Shown in pieces: positions 14,658 through 22,097 of a DNA stretch of 23,703 nt. Each line of letters starts with the position of its first letter. Position 1 is the first letter of the stretch. A program made the position numbers and the translations under genes. The notes under the pieces were generated by a model. The model saw only the letters and a program-made list of their open reading frames with translations, searched no databases and was not told the origin of the DNA. This stretch comes from JAVVEH01 sp032251435 (GTDB lineage Bacteria > Verrucomicrobiota > Lentisphaeria > Oligosphaerales > MVZH01): contig JAVVEH010000058.1 of NCBI GenBank assembly GCA_032251435.1, positions 1 to 23,703 on the forward strand. The letters run 5' to 3'.

Positions 14658-16241
14658 CTATTGGTAACTTTCCCGGATCCATTTGGCCAACAGGCGATCC
14701 GGATTGTCCACCGCTTGCTTGCCGAGCTTAAAACTGGTCTTGCCCGTGTTGCGGGCGATCAGGGATAATCCGTAGCTCAAATCCTTGAAGTGTTCCTCGC
14801 ATACCGCCCGCATGGACTTCCGCGAACGCATGCCCATGTCAATCAAGCGCTTCACGCCAGCCGGCGTGAAACAGATGTCAAGCCCCTCCTCTTGTGAGAA
14901 CCGCTTGGCGAACGCCTCGATTTGCGCGCCCAGGGCCTCTTCCTGGAGAGCGATGTTGCTCACCAGTAATTCATTCAGACCGGATTTTGGGTCCCGCACG
15001 GTCTGGTTGGTGACGTTGAACGCGCGAATCGCCGTGGAGGGCAGCTCAAACTTGAAGTCCCGGAAAACCCGCTCCAGAATCGTTTGAAGCCCCCGGGCGC
15101 CGGTTTTCTCGTTGGAAGCGATGAGCGCCACCTCTCTGACCGCGGCGTCATCCATTTTCATGCTGATGCCGTAGCCGTCAAAATCGCTTTGGTATTGGCG
15201 TAGAACGCTGCCCTCGGACGATTGGAGAATGTCGTATAAATTGTCGGCGGTCAGATGATTCAAGGCGACCCGGATGGGAAGCCGACCGACGAATTCCGGC
15301 TCAAATCCGAAATCGATGAGGTCCCGCGTCTCCACTTGGCGCAGGAACTCACTGGAATCAAGACGACTGACATCCGCGGCGTTAGTGAAGCCGATTTGCT
15401 GGCGCCCGAGCCGTTTTTGGACTTGTTCAGAGAGTTTATCAAAGGCGCCACTGACGATAAACAGCATGTGTTTCGTGCTGATCACGCGCTTGGGGGCTTT
15501 GCCACCGCTTTGCATGGCCATGATGGCCTGCATCTGGCCGAGGATATCCGTTTGGGAGACCATATTCACGTCGGTCTCCTCCATCAGTTTAAGCAGATTG
15601 ACCTGCACGCCCCGTCCGGAGACATCCCGGCCGCCGTGCGATGACTGATTGGCGATTTTATCGATCTCATCAATGTAAATAATTCCGTATTGGGCCAGTT
15701 CCGTGTCGCCATCGGCCATGCGGACCAGATCCCGGACAATATCCTCGACATCGTTGCCGACATAGCCGGTTTCAGAAAACTTTGTGGCGTCGGCTTTGAC
15801 AAACGGAACACCGATCAGTTTGGCTAAACAGCGGACCAAGTAGGTTTTCCCCACTCCCGTGGGACCGAGAAGCAGAACATTCTGTTTCGAGTAATCACGG
15901 GCGGCGATATCCTGGTCTTCCAAACATCGGCGGACGTGGTTATAATGGTCGCAAATCGCCACTGAAAGGACGCTTTTGGCATCATCCTGACTGATGACGA
16001 AACGGTCGAGATAGTCGCGGATTTCTTTTGGTTTAAGGTCAAACGCGTGGATTCTCTCAAGAATTTCGTCTGTGTCACGATCATCTTCCGAGTCTACTGG
16101 CGGGGATTCGGATCCCATGTCAGGCATCATGCCGGGCGGCCCGAACATGAATTTCACATCGGCGTTTTTCAGCATCTCCTCCAATTGGGAGCGGACGCGG
16201 TCTTCGTGTGGTTTTTCAGGATTTGAATTCGACATCATCAT
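14658..16241 (-). CDS. clpX: ClpX-like AAA+ unfoldase without the zinc-binding domain, 527 aa
   Basis: ATP-driven protein unfoldase of the ClpX/HslU clade. Walker A GPTGVGKT is at 126-133, the pore loop GYVG at 159-162, Walker B IIYIDE at 187-192, the Arg finger region EPEFVGRLP at 314-322 and sensor II GARGL at 381-385. QQIGF (281-285) resembles the IGF loop that docks ClpX on ClpP. Unusual: the N-terminal C4 zinc domain is absent. It is replaced by ~75 residues with a Met/Gly/Pro patch and an acidic stretch, and there are ~120 extra C-terminal residues (E. coli ClpX is 424 aa). I start at ATG16241, 7 nt after AGGA, rather than the ATG 48 nt upstream that lies at the edge of an inverted repeat. 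No clpP is adjacent. Symbol is tentative. Confidence 0.8.
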   Translation of the reverse strand: MMMSNSNPEKPHEDRVRSQLEEMLKNADVKFMFGPPGMMPDMGSESPPVDSEDDRDTDEILERIHAFDLKPKEIRDYLDRFVISQDDAKSVLSVAICDHYNHVRRCLEDQDIAARDYSKQNVLLLGPTGVGKTYLVRCLAKLIGVPFVKADATKFSETGYVGNDVEDIVRDLVRMADGDTELAQYGIIYIDEIDKIANQSSHGGRDVSGRGVQVNLLKLMEETDVNMVSQTDILGQMQAIMAMQSGGKAPKRVISTKHMLFIVSGAFDKLSEQVQKRLGRQQIGFTNAADVSRLDSSEFLRQVETRDLIDFGFEPEFVGRLPIRVALNHLTADNLYDILQSSEGSVLRQYQSDFDGYGISMKMDDAAVREVALIASNEKTGARGLQTILERVFRDFKFELPSTAIRAFNVTNQTVRDPKSGLNELLVSNIALQEEALGAQIEAFAKRFSQEEGLDICFTPAGVKRLIDMGMRSRKSMRAVCEEHFKDLSYGLSLIARNTGKTSFKLGKQAVDNPDRLLAKWIRESYQ

Positions 16242-16282
16242 CAGCTTTTCCTCAGCGGTCGCCCGCCGGTTCGTTGAACAAG

Positions 16283-16405
16283 ATTTCAATATCCAACAGC
16301 CAACACGGAAGACCCAATAATCAAGGGAAATTCTTTGGTCGCGGCGGATGCCGCCCCTAATGTGGATATTGGGCGTTCCGTGTTCGATATTGGATATTCA
16401 TCCTT
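16283..16405. repeat. Intergenic inverted repeat between clpX-like and smpB
   Basis: The left arm (about 16284-16322, CAATATCCAACAGCCAACAC then GGAAGACCCAATAATC) is matched in inverse orientation by the right arm (about 16363-16403, GATATTGGGCGTTCCGTG then TTCGATATTGGATATTC). A smaller hairpin, GGCGG-ATG-CCGCC, sits in the centre. It could form a long hairpin in RNA or cruciform in DNA. Similar AATATCCAA units are, from memory, dispersed in some environmental genomes. Confidence 0.8.
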
Positions 16406-16433
16406 CATAAGGTTGCATAAAACGTTTGACAGA

Positions 16434-16874
16434 TCATCCCCGCATGGCCCGCGTGGCTTCCATTAAATGAGCCTTTTCTCTTAAGGCCTGGCGTTTGTCC
16501 CCTTTATCTTTGCCACGGCAAACACCGATCTCAACCTTGATTTTACCGCGGTTAAGGCCGAGGGCGAGCGGCACCAGGGTCATGCCCTTGGCTTCGGTGG
16601 CCTGTTTGAGACGGACAATTTCCTTTTTGTGAACCAGTAACTTCCGGTCCCGCCGGGGCGCGTGGTTGTTGCGATTGCCAAAGTCATATTCATGGATGTG
16701 GGCGCCGATCAGCCACAGCTCACCATCCAGCACCCGGGCATGCGCCTCAGCGATGGACACCGCGCCGGCCCGGCAGGATTTCACTTCCGTGCCAGTCAGA
16801 GCGATTCCCGCTTCCAGCGTTTCCGTCACTTGGTAATCGTGCCGGGCTTTTCTATTTTTCGCGATGACTTTCAT
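16434..16874 (-). CDS. smpB: SsrA (tmRNA)-binding protein SmpB, 146 aa
   Basis: Partner of tmRNA in trans-translation, delivering it to stalled ribosomes. The whole family pattern is present: N-terminal KNRKARHDYQV, GIALTGTEVKSCRAGAVSI, an HIHEYDFGNRNNH segment, RKLLVHKKEI, the LVPLALGLNRGKIKVEIGV strand pair, and the basic C-terminal tail from GKDKGDKRQALREK onward. The length is slightly short but complete. A GAGGG lies close to ATG16874. No ssrA gene was seen in the window. Its stretch between the ClpX-like gene and the dehydrogenase is on the same strand, separated by 96 nt from the upstream terminator. Confidence 0.96.
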   Translation of the reverse strand: MKVIAKNRKARHDYQVTETLEAGIALTGTEVKSCRAGAVSIAEAHARVLDGELWLIGAHIHEYDFGNRNNHAPRRDRKLLVHKKEIVRLKQATEAKGMTLVPLALGLNRGKIKVEIGVCRGKDKGDKRQALREKAHLMEATRAMRG

Positions 16875-16939
16875 GTCCCTCGTTATGTTTCAGGGGAAAT
16901 ATGTGTTGTTTACATGAGTCGTCGTCCGCCGACACGGGT

Positions 16940-16968
16940 AAAATAAAGCCCGGCGGCGGGCGCCGCCG
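16940..16968 (-). terminator. Rho-independent terminator after the dehydrogenase
   Basis: On the minus strand CGGCGGC and GCCGCCG form a perfect 7-bp stem around a 4-nt loop. GGCTTTATTTT follows. It starts 2 nt after the stop codon at 16971. Confidence 0.75.
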
Positions 16969-16970
16969 CG

Positions 16971-18008
16971 TCAAAGGTCAATCATGGCTTTAATGACACC
17001 GTCGGCGTATTGATCCACCAAATCAAAAGCCGCTTTGCTCTTGGCGAAAGGGAACCGGTGAGTGACCATGAAGCCAGGATCAATTCTTCCGTCCGCTACA
17101 AGGTCGATGGCCTCCTGAACACAGTCATTTTGGCGCCGCACGTTCTGGAGGTGGATCTCATGCCGACGGGCGATATCAGCGGGGAATGTGTAGCGGTCGA
17201 ATTGGGGAATGCCGATAAGCATGACTTTTCCCCCGGGCTTAACCAGCCGCGCCGCCTGATCCAGGGCTTCCTGCTGTCCGCAACATTCAAACACCACGTC
17301 CAACAGCAACGGTTCCCGTTCGCAAATGGCGCTGACAATGTCCGTGGTGTCCGGATTGCCGGCCCACACGGCGCCTTGGCCGGAGGCGACGTGGCACCGG
17401 TAATCCAGACGATCGGTGGTATAAATGGCGGCGGCGCCTTTCCACCTCGCCGCCAGCATGACGCTCAGGCCGATAGGGCCCGAGCCCAAAATGCCGACGG
17501 TCGCCCCGGCCATGGGGACGGAGCGGTTGACGGCGTAGATCCCGATCGAAAGCGGTTCAATCAAGGCCGCTTCTTCCAAGGTCATGTGATCGGGGATCTT
17601 GAACAGGCTGGCCTCCGGCATGACCAAGTAGTCACTTAGGCATCCGTCGAGCTGGCCTGGGCAGCCTAAAAATTTAAGTGTCCGGCAGGTGTGCGGGCGC
17701 CCGGCGAGACACTGGTCGCAGGCGGTGTGGCAGGACACCGCGGGATCCACAGCCACCCGGTCTCCTGGCTTGAGTGTTTTCACCCCGGCGCCCACGGCTT
17801 CGACCACCGCGGCGCACTCATGGCCGACCGTGAAGGGAAATTCCACAACTTGCGATCCAATGCGGCCGGTTGTGTAATAATGGACATCGGAACCGCAAAC
17901 GCCCACCGCGCGCACGCTGAGGAGCACATCCTTATTCCGCGGCGGTTCAGGGGGAGGAATGTCGTCCATAGCCATTTCGCGGATGGCTGTTAATCGCATT
18001 GTTTTCAT
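16971..18008 (-). CDS. Zinc-dependent polyol-type dehydrogenase (MDR), 345 aa
   Basis: Medium-chain dehydrogenase/reductase that oxidises a polyol or sugar alcohol with NAD. Catalytic zinc ligands are Cys38 (GVCGSDVHYY), His63-Glu64 (VGHECAAVV) and Glu151 (ALIEPLS). A structural zinc site is C93, C97, C100, C108. The Rossmann loop is GILGSGPIGLSVML (~172-185). CGSDVHYYTTGRIG fits sorbitol, xylitol or L-iditol 2-dehydrogenases best; threonine dehydrogenase is less likely. I start at ATG18008; a TTG in frame lies 12 nt upstream. It follows the VWA gene by 18 nt, so the two are probably co-transcribed. Confidence 0.85.
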   Translation of the reverse strand: MKTMRLTAIREMAMDDIPPPEPPRNKDVLLSVRAVGVCGSDVHYYTTGRIGSQVVEFPFTVGHECAAVVEAVGAGVKTLKPGDRVAVDPAVSCHTACDQCLAGRPHTCRTLKFLGCPGQLDGCLSDYLVMPEASLFKIPDHMTLEEAALIEPLSIGIYAVNRSVPMAGATVGILGSGPIGLSVMLAARWKGAAAIYTTDRLDYRCHVASGQGAVWAGNPDTTDIVSAICEREPLLLDVVFECCGQQEALDQAARLVKPGGKVMLIGIPQFDRYTFPADIARRHEIHLQNVRRQNDCVQEAIDLVADGRIDPGFMVTHRFPFAKSKAAFDLVDQYADGVIKAMIDL

Positions 18009-18026
18009 GACGGGGTCCAAGGGGAG

Positions 18027-19757
18027 TTAAAAGTAAGGAATCTGCAGGTCATATTTCTGCTTCAGGCGGCGGATTTCCTGAGCGTGTTCAGGCCGCGGAT
18101 CCAAGACATTCCGGATGACTAAATCAAAGACTTTCTGGCCGATCCAGTCAAACGCCAGATCGGAACTTTTACGGTCAGCCGTAGCCAAATCACCCTGGTA
18201 AACTAATTCCCGCAGTTGGCCTTCGGCGCTGACACCGGTGAGCCGCAGGCCAATGGTTTTGAGATCCCGGGGAAACCGCCCGTAGATCGACAAGGTGTCG
18301 CCCCGATAGAGGTGAGGCAGCCGCCGCGGGTAGATATGCTCTTCCAGTGTGCCGCTTAAATCATAGGCCAAATCAGCCACGATGATGTCGTTGTGGTCGC
18401 CCATGAATTTGGCGAGAATCTTGTCATAGTCCCGGTATTTTTCACGGTGCAACGGCAATCCTCGGTTGCTGTAAGAAAGCAGATCGAGAAGGAATCGGTT
18501 GGCGCCTTCACCGGCGCTGGCCGAATAAATGGTCACATCCGCCTGGTTTATGTCGGCCACTTTGCGGATAAATTCCTCATTCTCCAGACTGTTTTTGACC
18601 GTGGACTTTCCATCGGTGAGCAGATACACTAAGAGGGGATTGCGCCGGTCTCCCCGGTTTTGGCTGACATAGGGCGCCAGGCTGGCGTAAACATCGGTTT
18701 TGCCCCCCCGTGAGATGTCCCGAACATATTCTCGCGCGGCCCGCAACGCCGTTTCCGTGACGGGTTGCCACGTGGGGAACAAGGGCTCAGGCTTGGCGCG
18801 GAAAGCGACCACATTGAAACGATCCCGGGAATTGAGAAAATCTAATGAAAACTCCACGGCCTCCTTGAACACGCCTAATTTGCCTGGAGAAATACTGGCG
18901 GAGCAGTCGACCAGCAATAGCACATCCTTGGGAATCGGCCGCATATGGCGACTGTCGGGGTTGGGTGACACGTCAATTTGAAAGTAACCGTCCCCAGTGG
19001 GAGGAAGATACTGGAAGAGTTTCACCGTCAACAGCGCGTCCATAGGGGTGTGACTTCCCTGGTGTTCCGGGCCGGGTATGGGGGGTATTGGCAACGACTC
19101 CGGTAGTGGAAGCGCGCCCTGTTCCGGATTTGAGGCCGGGCGCAAGGGCGGCAGGTCGACCGCCCCTAGGCTGGTGGACGGAGCGCTCAGCCGCATGCCC
19201 GCCTTCAAGCTGGGAAGGTGCCCGGAGCTGAGCGGTCCATCGGCCAGAAAGCTGGGTAAAGCGGGCGCGTCGCTGGCCGTGCGCGGAACATCCGGAATCA
19301 TTACCCGTTGGTTCCGTCCATCCGCCGCCAAGCCGGTGTCGTTCATCGCCAACAGCGCGGGCCGCGGCGCGGTGGGCATGGCGGGCGCGGGCGCCGCCGG
19401 CGAGGGCAGCACCACATTGGCGCCAAGTCCGGACAATTCTAAATTCGGTTTCGGAGGCACAATGAGACGCGTGTCCTCAAAAAATTTTTTAACCTTTTGA
19501 TCCCCGGCAAGCTCCGGGTCACTGTCCGTCCCGCCGTCGTCGCCGTCATCGTCAGGCAGGCCGACTTCCGGCCGCTCGAAAATGGTGATGACAGGGCGTT
19601 TGTGGAGAGGGGTTTCCGGCTCGTCAAGCGCCTGGGAAAAGGTGGTGACGGGAATCGCGTCAGCCAACATAAGCAACAGGAGATGCCCTGAAAGGGAAAG
19701 CGCCGCGGCGATGGCGATATAAATGGCTGTATGAGATTTTTGTGACAAGTCAGTCAT
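18027..19757 (-). CDS. Membrane-anchored VWA-domain protein, 576 aa
   Basis: An N-terminal membrane helix (about residues 11-34, IYIAIAAALSLSGHLLLLML) is followed by a long acidic then Pro/Ala-rich linker (~45-240). The von Willebrand factor A domain runs ~276-450. Its MIDAS metal site is complete: D284-C-S286-A-S288 (LLVDCSASIS), T354 (GGKTD) and TDG 381-383. A C-terminal beta-rich region of ~110 residues follows. It probably faces the periplasm and acts as a metal-dependent adhesion or assembly factor. Its relation to BatA/BatB is possible but the linker and length differ. No clear ribosome binding site precedes ATG19757. Confidence 0.8.
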   Translation of the reverse strand: MTDLSQKSHTAIYIAIAAALSLSGHLLLLMLADAIPVTTFSQALDEPETPLHKRPVITIFERPEVGLPDDDGDDGGTDSDPELAGDQKVKKFFEDTRLIVPPKPNLELSGLGANVVLPSPAAPAPAMPTAPRPALLAMNDTGLAADGRNQRVMIPDVPRTASDAPALPSFLADGPLSSGHLPSLKAGMRLSAPSTSLGAVDLPPLRPASNPEQGALPLPESLPIPPIPGPEHQGSHTPMDALLTVKLFQYLPPTGDGYFQIDVSPNPDSRHMRPIPKDVLLLVDCSASISPGKLGVFKEAVEFSLDFLNSRDRFNVVAFRAKPEPLFPTWQPVTETALRAAREYVRDISRGGKTDVYASLAPYVSQNRGDRRNPLLVYLLTDGKSTVKNSLENEEFIRKVADINQADVTIYSASAGEGANRFLLDLLSYSNRGLPLHREKYRDYDKILAKFMGDHNDIIVADLAYDLSGTLEEHIYPRRLPHLYRGDTLSIYGRFPRDLKTIGLRLTGVSAEGQLRELVYQGDLATADRKSSDLAFDWIGQKVFDLVIRNVLDPRPEHAQEIRRLKQKYDLQIPYF

Positions 19758-20075
19758 GGTTTTGATGGCGGTGGCGACAGCCAGTGTTATGATCCGCTTT
19801 ACCGCCCCGGTCTCTTAGCGTAAGACATCACGGGATGAGGCGAGTTCCAGTGGGGGGAAGAAACAGAGTGAGTTGACGAGCTGAATCCTCCAAAACCCTA
19901 ATTATAGCCTGTGAGGCTTGAAAATCAATCAGCTATAGACCTCTTGCGAAATGGCTTCCACGCCAATTCGGGGTTGTAACTACGCGGCCGTAAGTGACAG
20001 AAAAAATTTTCGCCACCAAAAAGAAAAAGGGGGGAACTGTCAGTTTTATTTAAGTTCCGGAGCTAATTTTAATCT
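19758..20075. other. Intergenic region; left border of the mobile zone
   Basis: There is no gene. The first ~150 bases are unremarkable. From 19932 to 20014 lies a fragment shared with 23521-23667 (see the relic entry). The stretch GCTATAGACCTCTTGCGAAA near 19931-19950 looks like an insertion-sequence end, but no matching opposite end was found. A+T content rises after ~19990. Confidence 0.45.
19932..20014 (-). pseudogene. RHS-like repeat fragment A
   Basis: Read on the minus strand this stretch aligns with 23590-23665: both contain TTTTTT, then GTCACTT, then CGGCCGC, then CCCGAATT. The intact-looking frame of the other copy encodes SYNPELGRW, an RHS/YD-repeat-like motif; here the frame reads VTYGRVVTTPNWRG and is degraded. 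It is evidence of a dispersed decayed gene family, not of a functional gene. Confidence 0.5.
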
Positions 20076-20462
20076 TTACCAAACAATCCGCACATCATAG
20101 CTGCTAATGATACGGTCGGCTGTTAGGAAAAAAATATCTTCGTGGCGGCTCTGTGCAATCAGGAGACGATCGAAAGGGTCTTTGTGTATGGGGGGAAGTT
20201 TTCCGACTTCCCATAGGTGGTCTAGAGAAATCGGTAAAATCTCAACAGCGTTCCTTGTCCGCTGCTGCTCCACCAGTTCAGGCAAGGTTGCAGTCAGTTC
20301 CAGTTTCCCCAACTGAACCTTTATCTGCATTTCCCAGATACTGGCCATGCTCAGAAGCACATCGTTACCTGAGTCCCTCAATATTGCCGCGACCTTCGTA
20401 GGAAGTCCTGTCGGATCGCTCGCCATCCAGATAAAAACATGTGTGTCGAGAAGGTATTTCAT
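20076..20462 (-). CDS. PIN-domain toxin (VapC-like), 128 aa
   Basis: Type II toxin ribonuclease. The four acidic metal ligands of the PIN fold are present: Asp6 (LLDTHVFIW), Glu44 (SIWEM), Asp98 (KDPFDRLLIAQ) and Asp116 (LTADR). The LLDTHVFIWM start and HKDPFDRLLIAQ motif fit the PIN subfamily often paired with DUF2281-like or related antitoxins. It overlaps the antitoxin gene by 4 nt (ATGA), the usual antitoxin-first order. Length is typical and no damage is visible. Confidence 0.92.
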   Translation of the reverse strand: MKYLLDTHVFIWMASDPTGLPTKVAAILRDSGNDVLLSMASIWEMQIKVQLGKLELTATLPELVEQQRTRNAVEILPISLDHLWEVGKLPPIHKDPFDRLLIAQSRHEDIFFLTADRIISSYDVRIVW

Positions 20463-20686
20463 CCTTCACCCGTCCAAAACCCATCGCCGAGGGGTTCGTC
20501 AAAGTCGACCGCGCATTTCATCTTGCCAGCAGCCAGACCTAATACGCGATTATTATGAACTACCGGCTTGGGTTGGACAATGACCAATAGTTCCGCAGGT
20601 CCAGTTGGCGTCCCGCTCGGAAGGGCCAGATCCAAATGCAATTTATGGTCTGACGGTATTACTACGTGTTGAGTTAGTGTTTGCAT
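20459..20686 (-). CDS. Antitoxin of the PIN toxin, 75 aa
   Basis: The C-terminal part (VLGLAAGKMKCAVDFDEPLG then DGFWTGEG) is the toxin-binding tail typical of antitoxins paired with this PIN subfamily, where an LGL-x-G-K and DFDEPL-x-x-FW pattern recurs. The N-terminal ~45 residues have the beta-strand pattern of a small dimerisation/DNA-binding domain. I start at ATG20686, giving MQTLTQHVV; a longer frame reaches 20770 but its first 28 residues look non-coding. Gene order and 4-nt overlap support co-translation. It should repress its own promoter, but I found no clear operator. Confidence 0.8.
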   Translation of the reverse strand: MQTLTQHVVIPSDHKLHLDLALPSGTPTGPAELLVIVQPKPVVHNNRVLGLAAGKMKCAVDFDEPLGDGFWTGEG

Positions 20687-20835
20687 ATTCAGCCTATTCA
20701 ATTTTGACTTACAGTTACGTTCAAACGCCTTAATATACGGCCTGCAAAACTGACGGCAAGGTCCACGCATTAGTATCGAACCTGCCCCATATTAGCCATG
20801 GGATTTTGACCAGTCTATTTCTCCAAAAGTTCTTG

Positions 20836-20986
20836 TTCAAGCCGTCGCTTGCGCGTCGGCTTGAATGGCTCCCGGCTTCGCCCGATTGTCCCACCGCGCA
20901 AGCGCGGTTGAACAATCCGGGTTCAACGGATGATCCTGTGTGCGGGCTGCGCCCGCCCCCAGTCTCACCGGTGACCCGGGAGCCAT
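20836..20986. repeat. Cluster of nested palindromes (multi-hairpin element)
   Basis: Five inverted pairs are packed in 151 bp. Hairpin 1 is TTCAAGCCG (20836-20844) / CGGCTTGAA (20857-20865). A closing stem ATGGCTCCCGG (20865-20875) / CCGGGAGCCAT (20976-20986) is 11 bp and perfect. Inside it lie GATTGT / ACAATC enclosing ACCGCG-CAAG-CGCGGT, then GCGGGC-TGC-GCCCGC (20942-20956), then TCACCGGTGA (20965-20974). An overlapping GTTGAAC / GTTCAAC pair also exists. The right edge abuts the 167-bp inverted repeat. It could be a structured RNA or a folded-DNA recombination site. It does not obviously match REP or attC consensus. Confidence 0.7.
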
Positions 20987-20988
20987 TA

Positions 20989-21155
20989 TTTCTCCCGTTC
21001 CTCCTCATCCCTCTCCCTGGGGTGCGTCCAGTGACGAGTTTCTTTCAGGTCTGCGATCAGTCTTCGCCCGCCGTGGCTACGACCGACAGGCATAAAGCTT
21101 GACGTAATGCTTGAGGGTGTTCAGGGACTCATGTCCGATGTTTTGGAAAAGGTGC
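20989..21155. repeat. 167-bp imperfect inverted repeat, left arm
   Basis: Its reverse complement matches 22516-22682 over the full 167 bp with scattered substitutions and no obvious length change. Read on the minus strand it encodes the recombinase 3' end followed by a frame ending ADLKETRHWTHPRERDEEE. The two arms bracket the broken HigBA module and the 48-aa ORF. A shorter third relative in direct orientation lies at 22101-22157. Confidence 0.9.
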
Positions 21156-21312
21156 CGCTGGCACCGGCTGACGCGATAGATATCGCTTTGTCTTTGACCC
21201 GTTCGATGGCTCGGTCGCGGCGGAACACGTGCGCGGTGACTTCTCCACCCAATCCCGCCTTTTCAGCGATATCGACGATGATCCGCCTTAACGAGCTCCG
21301 TAAGTGACACAA
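21077..21312 (-). pseudogene. Tyrosine recombinase (integrase) C-terminal remnant, left copy
   Basis: Two minus-strand frames together resemble the end of a tyrosine recombinase. The first reads IIVDIAEKAGLGGEVTAHVF then RRDRA, recalling the box with H-x-x-R. After a frameshift near 21180 the second reads QRHLFQNIGHESLNTLKHYV then KLYACRS and stops at 21077. That is the G-H-x-x-L-x-T-x-x-x-Y motif with the nucleophile Tyr. The 5' two thirds of the gene are missing, so it cannot be active. Confidence 0.65.
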
Positions 21313-21393
21313 AAAACTTCCGCATACACGTTTTGGGATTCGGGTCGTCTTCGTAGCGATACGTCAGAGGGTTGGGAGATTGGGCAGAACCAT
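21263..21393 (-). pseudogene. RHS-like repeat fragment B
   Basis: On the minus strand the sequence from 21393 aligns with 23521-23625: ATGGTT, TGCCC, TCCCAACCC, CTACGAAG, CCCAAAACGTGT and GGAAGTTTTTT are shared. One frame reads PNPLTYRYEDDPNPKTCMRK then FFVSLTELVKADHRRYR and ends at 21263. The other copy gives PNPLNYAYEGQENPKTC. The family is unknown; RHS-like by the PNPL-x-Y and, elsewhere, YNPELGRW motifs. It overlaps the recombinase remnant in another frame. Confidence 0.45.
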
Positions 21394-21430
21394 GGGGGTT
21401 ACAGTAGTGCAGGGAAAAGTCGTGTGCAAC

Positions 21431-21718
21431 CTATTTCAAGGCACCGGCCACTGCTTTGGGGGCACGACTGGCTACCCGTAGTAAGGCACGAGCTGGGCCT
21501 CGGGGTACACGCCTGCCCTGTTCCCAGTTCTGTAGCGTTCGTGGACTGACACCAATCATGGCTGCAAACTGGATCTGAGAAACATGGAGTTTGGAACGCA
21601 CAGCACGAATATCAGGGGGATTAATTTCAAATTTGCGGGAGGCCTCAAGCTCTCCTCTGCGAATTTTTCCTGCTTCGACTATGCTTGCTTCAAGTTCTTT
21701 GAAATCAGAATCATTCAT
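21431..21718 (-). CDS. XRE-family antitoxin (HigA-like), 95 aa
   Basis: C-terminal helix-turn-helix domain (~35-90): PPDIRAVRSKLHVSQIQFAA, then MIGVSPRTLQNWEQGRR, then VPRGPARALLRV. This arrangement, with an N-terminal ~30-residue arm (FKELEASIVEAGKIRRGE), is typical of antitoxins cotranscribed after a HigB/RelE-type toxin with the GGLRKIRW motif. It starts inside the toxin frame with a 4-nt overlap (ATGA at 21718-21715). It is intact although its toxin is broken, so it may persist as an orphan repressor or anti-addiction gene. Confidence 0.88.
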   Translation of the reverse strand: MNDSDFKELEASIVEAGKIRRGELEASRKFEINPPDIRAVRSKLHVSQIQFAAMIGVSPRTLQNWEQGRRVPRGPARALLRVASRAPKAVAGALK

Positions 21719-22031
21719 TTGAGATGTTCCTTTACAAGAGCACTTAATGCTTTTGTTTGTTGTGGGGGTAAATTAACTTGCTTGCTCTTGGCATAAGCAT
21801 ATAGCATGTAGACACGGTCGCCAACATCCCAGTAGTTAGATAGCACGTATGCCACCTCTCTTTCCTTGCCCCTCTTGCTTCCATCTGATTTTGCGCAATC
21901 CTCCAGGCACCCGGAATAAGCATCCCGCAATGCGGATTGTCCGCAAGCATTCGCTGGAGACGGGCATACTCATCATCTGTAAGCAGATTCTGTATAAGGC
22001 GTGTGAACATTGATGTTTCGATGAATATCAT
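21715..22031 (-). pseudogene. HigB/RelE-family toxin with two +1 frameshifts
   Basis: The start MIFIETSMFTRLIQNLLTDD and EYARLQRMLADNPHCGMLIPGA are in one frame. One extra base in GCCTGGAGG (near 21906) moves the family signature GGLRKIRWKQEGQGKRGG then IRAI to a second frame, which hits TAA. One extra A in CTAACTAC (near 21839) moves YWDVGDRVYMLYAYAKSKQV, then the rest to HLK, to a third frame. Removing both bases restores one ~104-residue protein matching RelE/HigB toxins of the PF06296 type. The toxin should be inactive, barring sequencing error. Confidence 0.8.
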
Positions 22032-22036
22032 GGTAT

Positions 22037-22065
22037 ATTATACGCCATTGGCGCATTTTTGAAAA
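22037..22065 (-). promoter_or_regulatory. Promoter and operator of the HigBA-type module
   Basis: On the minus strand TTTTCA (22065-22060), a 17-nt spacer and a perfect TATAAT (22042-22037) precede ATG22031. A palindrome CGCCAATGGCG (22053-22043) fills the spacer next to the -10 box, where the XRE protein could bind. The predicted transcript start falls at or next to the ATG, and no ribosome binding site exists, so translation is probably leaderless. Confidence 0.55.
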
Positions 22066-22097
22066 TTGTAGGTTTTTAAAAATGGTTGCATGAAGGA

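Larger units (their letters stand above)
20687..21430. other. Gene-poor region of mobile-element debris
   Basis: No intact gene lies between the antitoxin start and the XRE gene. It contains the palindrome cluster (20836-20986), the left 167-bp arm (20989-21155), the tyrosine recombinase remnant (21077-21312) and an RHS-like fragment (21263-21393), mostly read on the minus strand. Confidence 0.7.

Noticed and set aside
19931..19950. Insertion-sequence terminal repeat (ATAGACCTCTTGCGAAAT)
   Set aside because: It resembles an IS end by eye only; no inverse partner, target duplication or transposase is present.
20836..20986. Integron attC site
   Set aside because: The RYYYAAC/GTTRRRY core pair with the usual spacing and extrahelical bases is not evident, and the remnant recombinase shows no integron-integrase hallmark.
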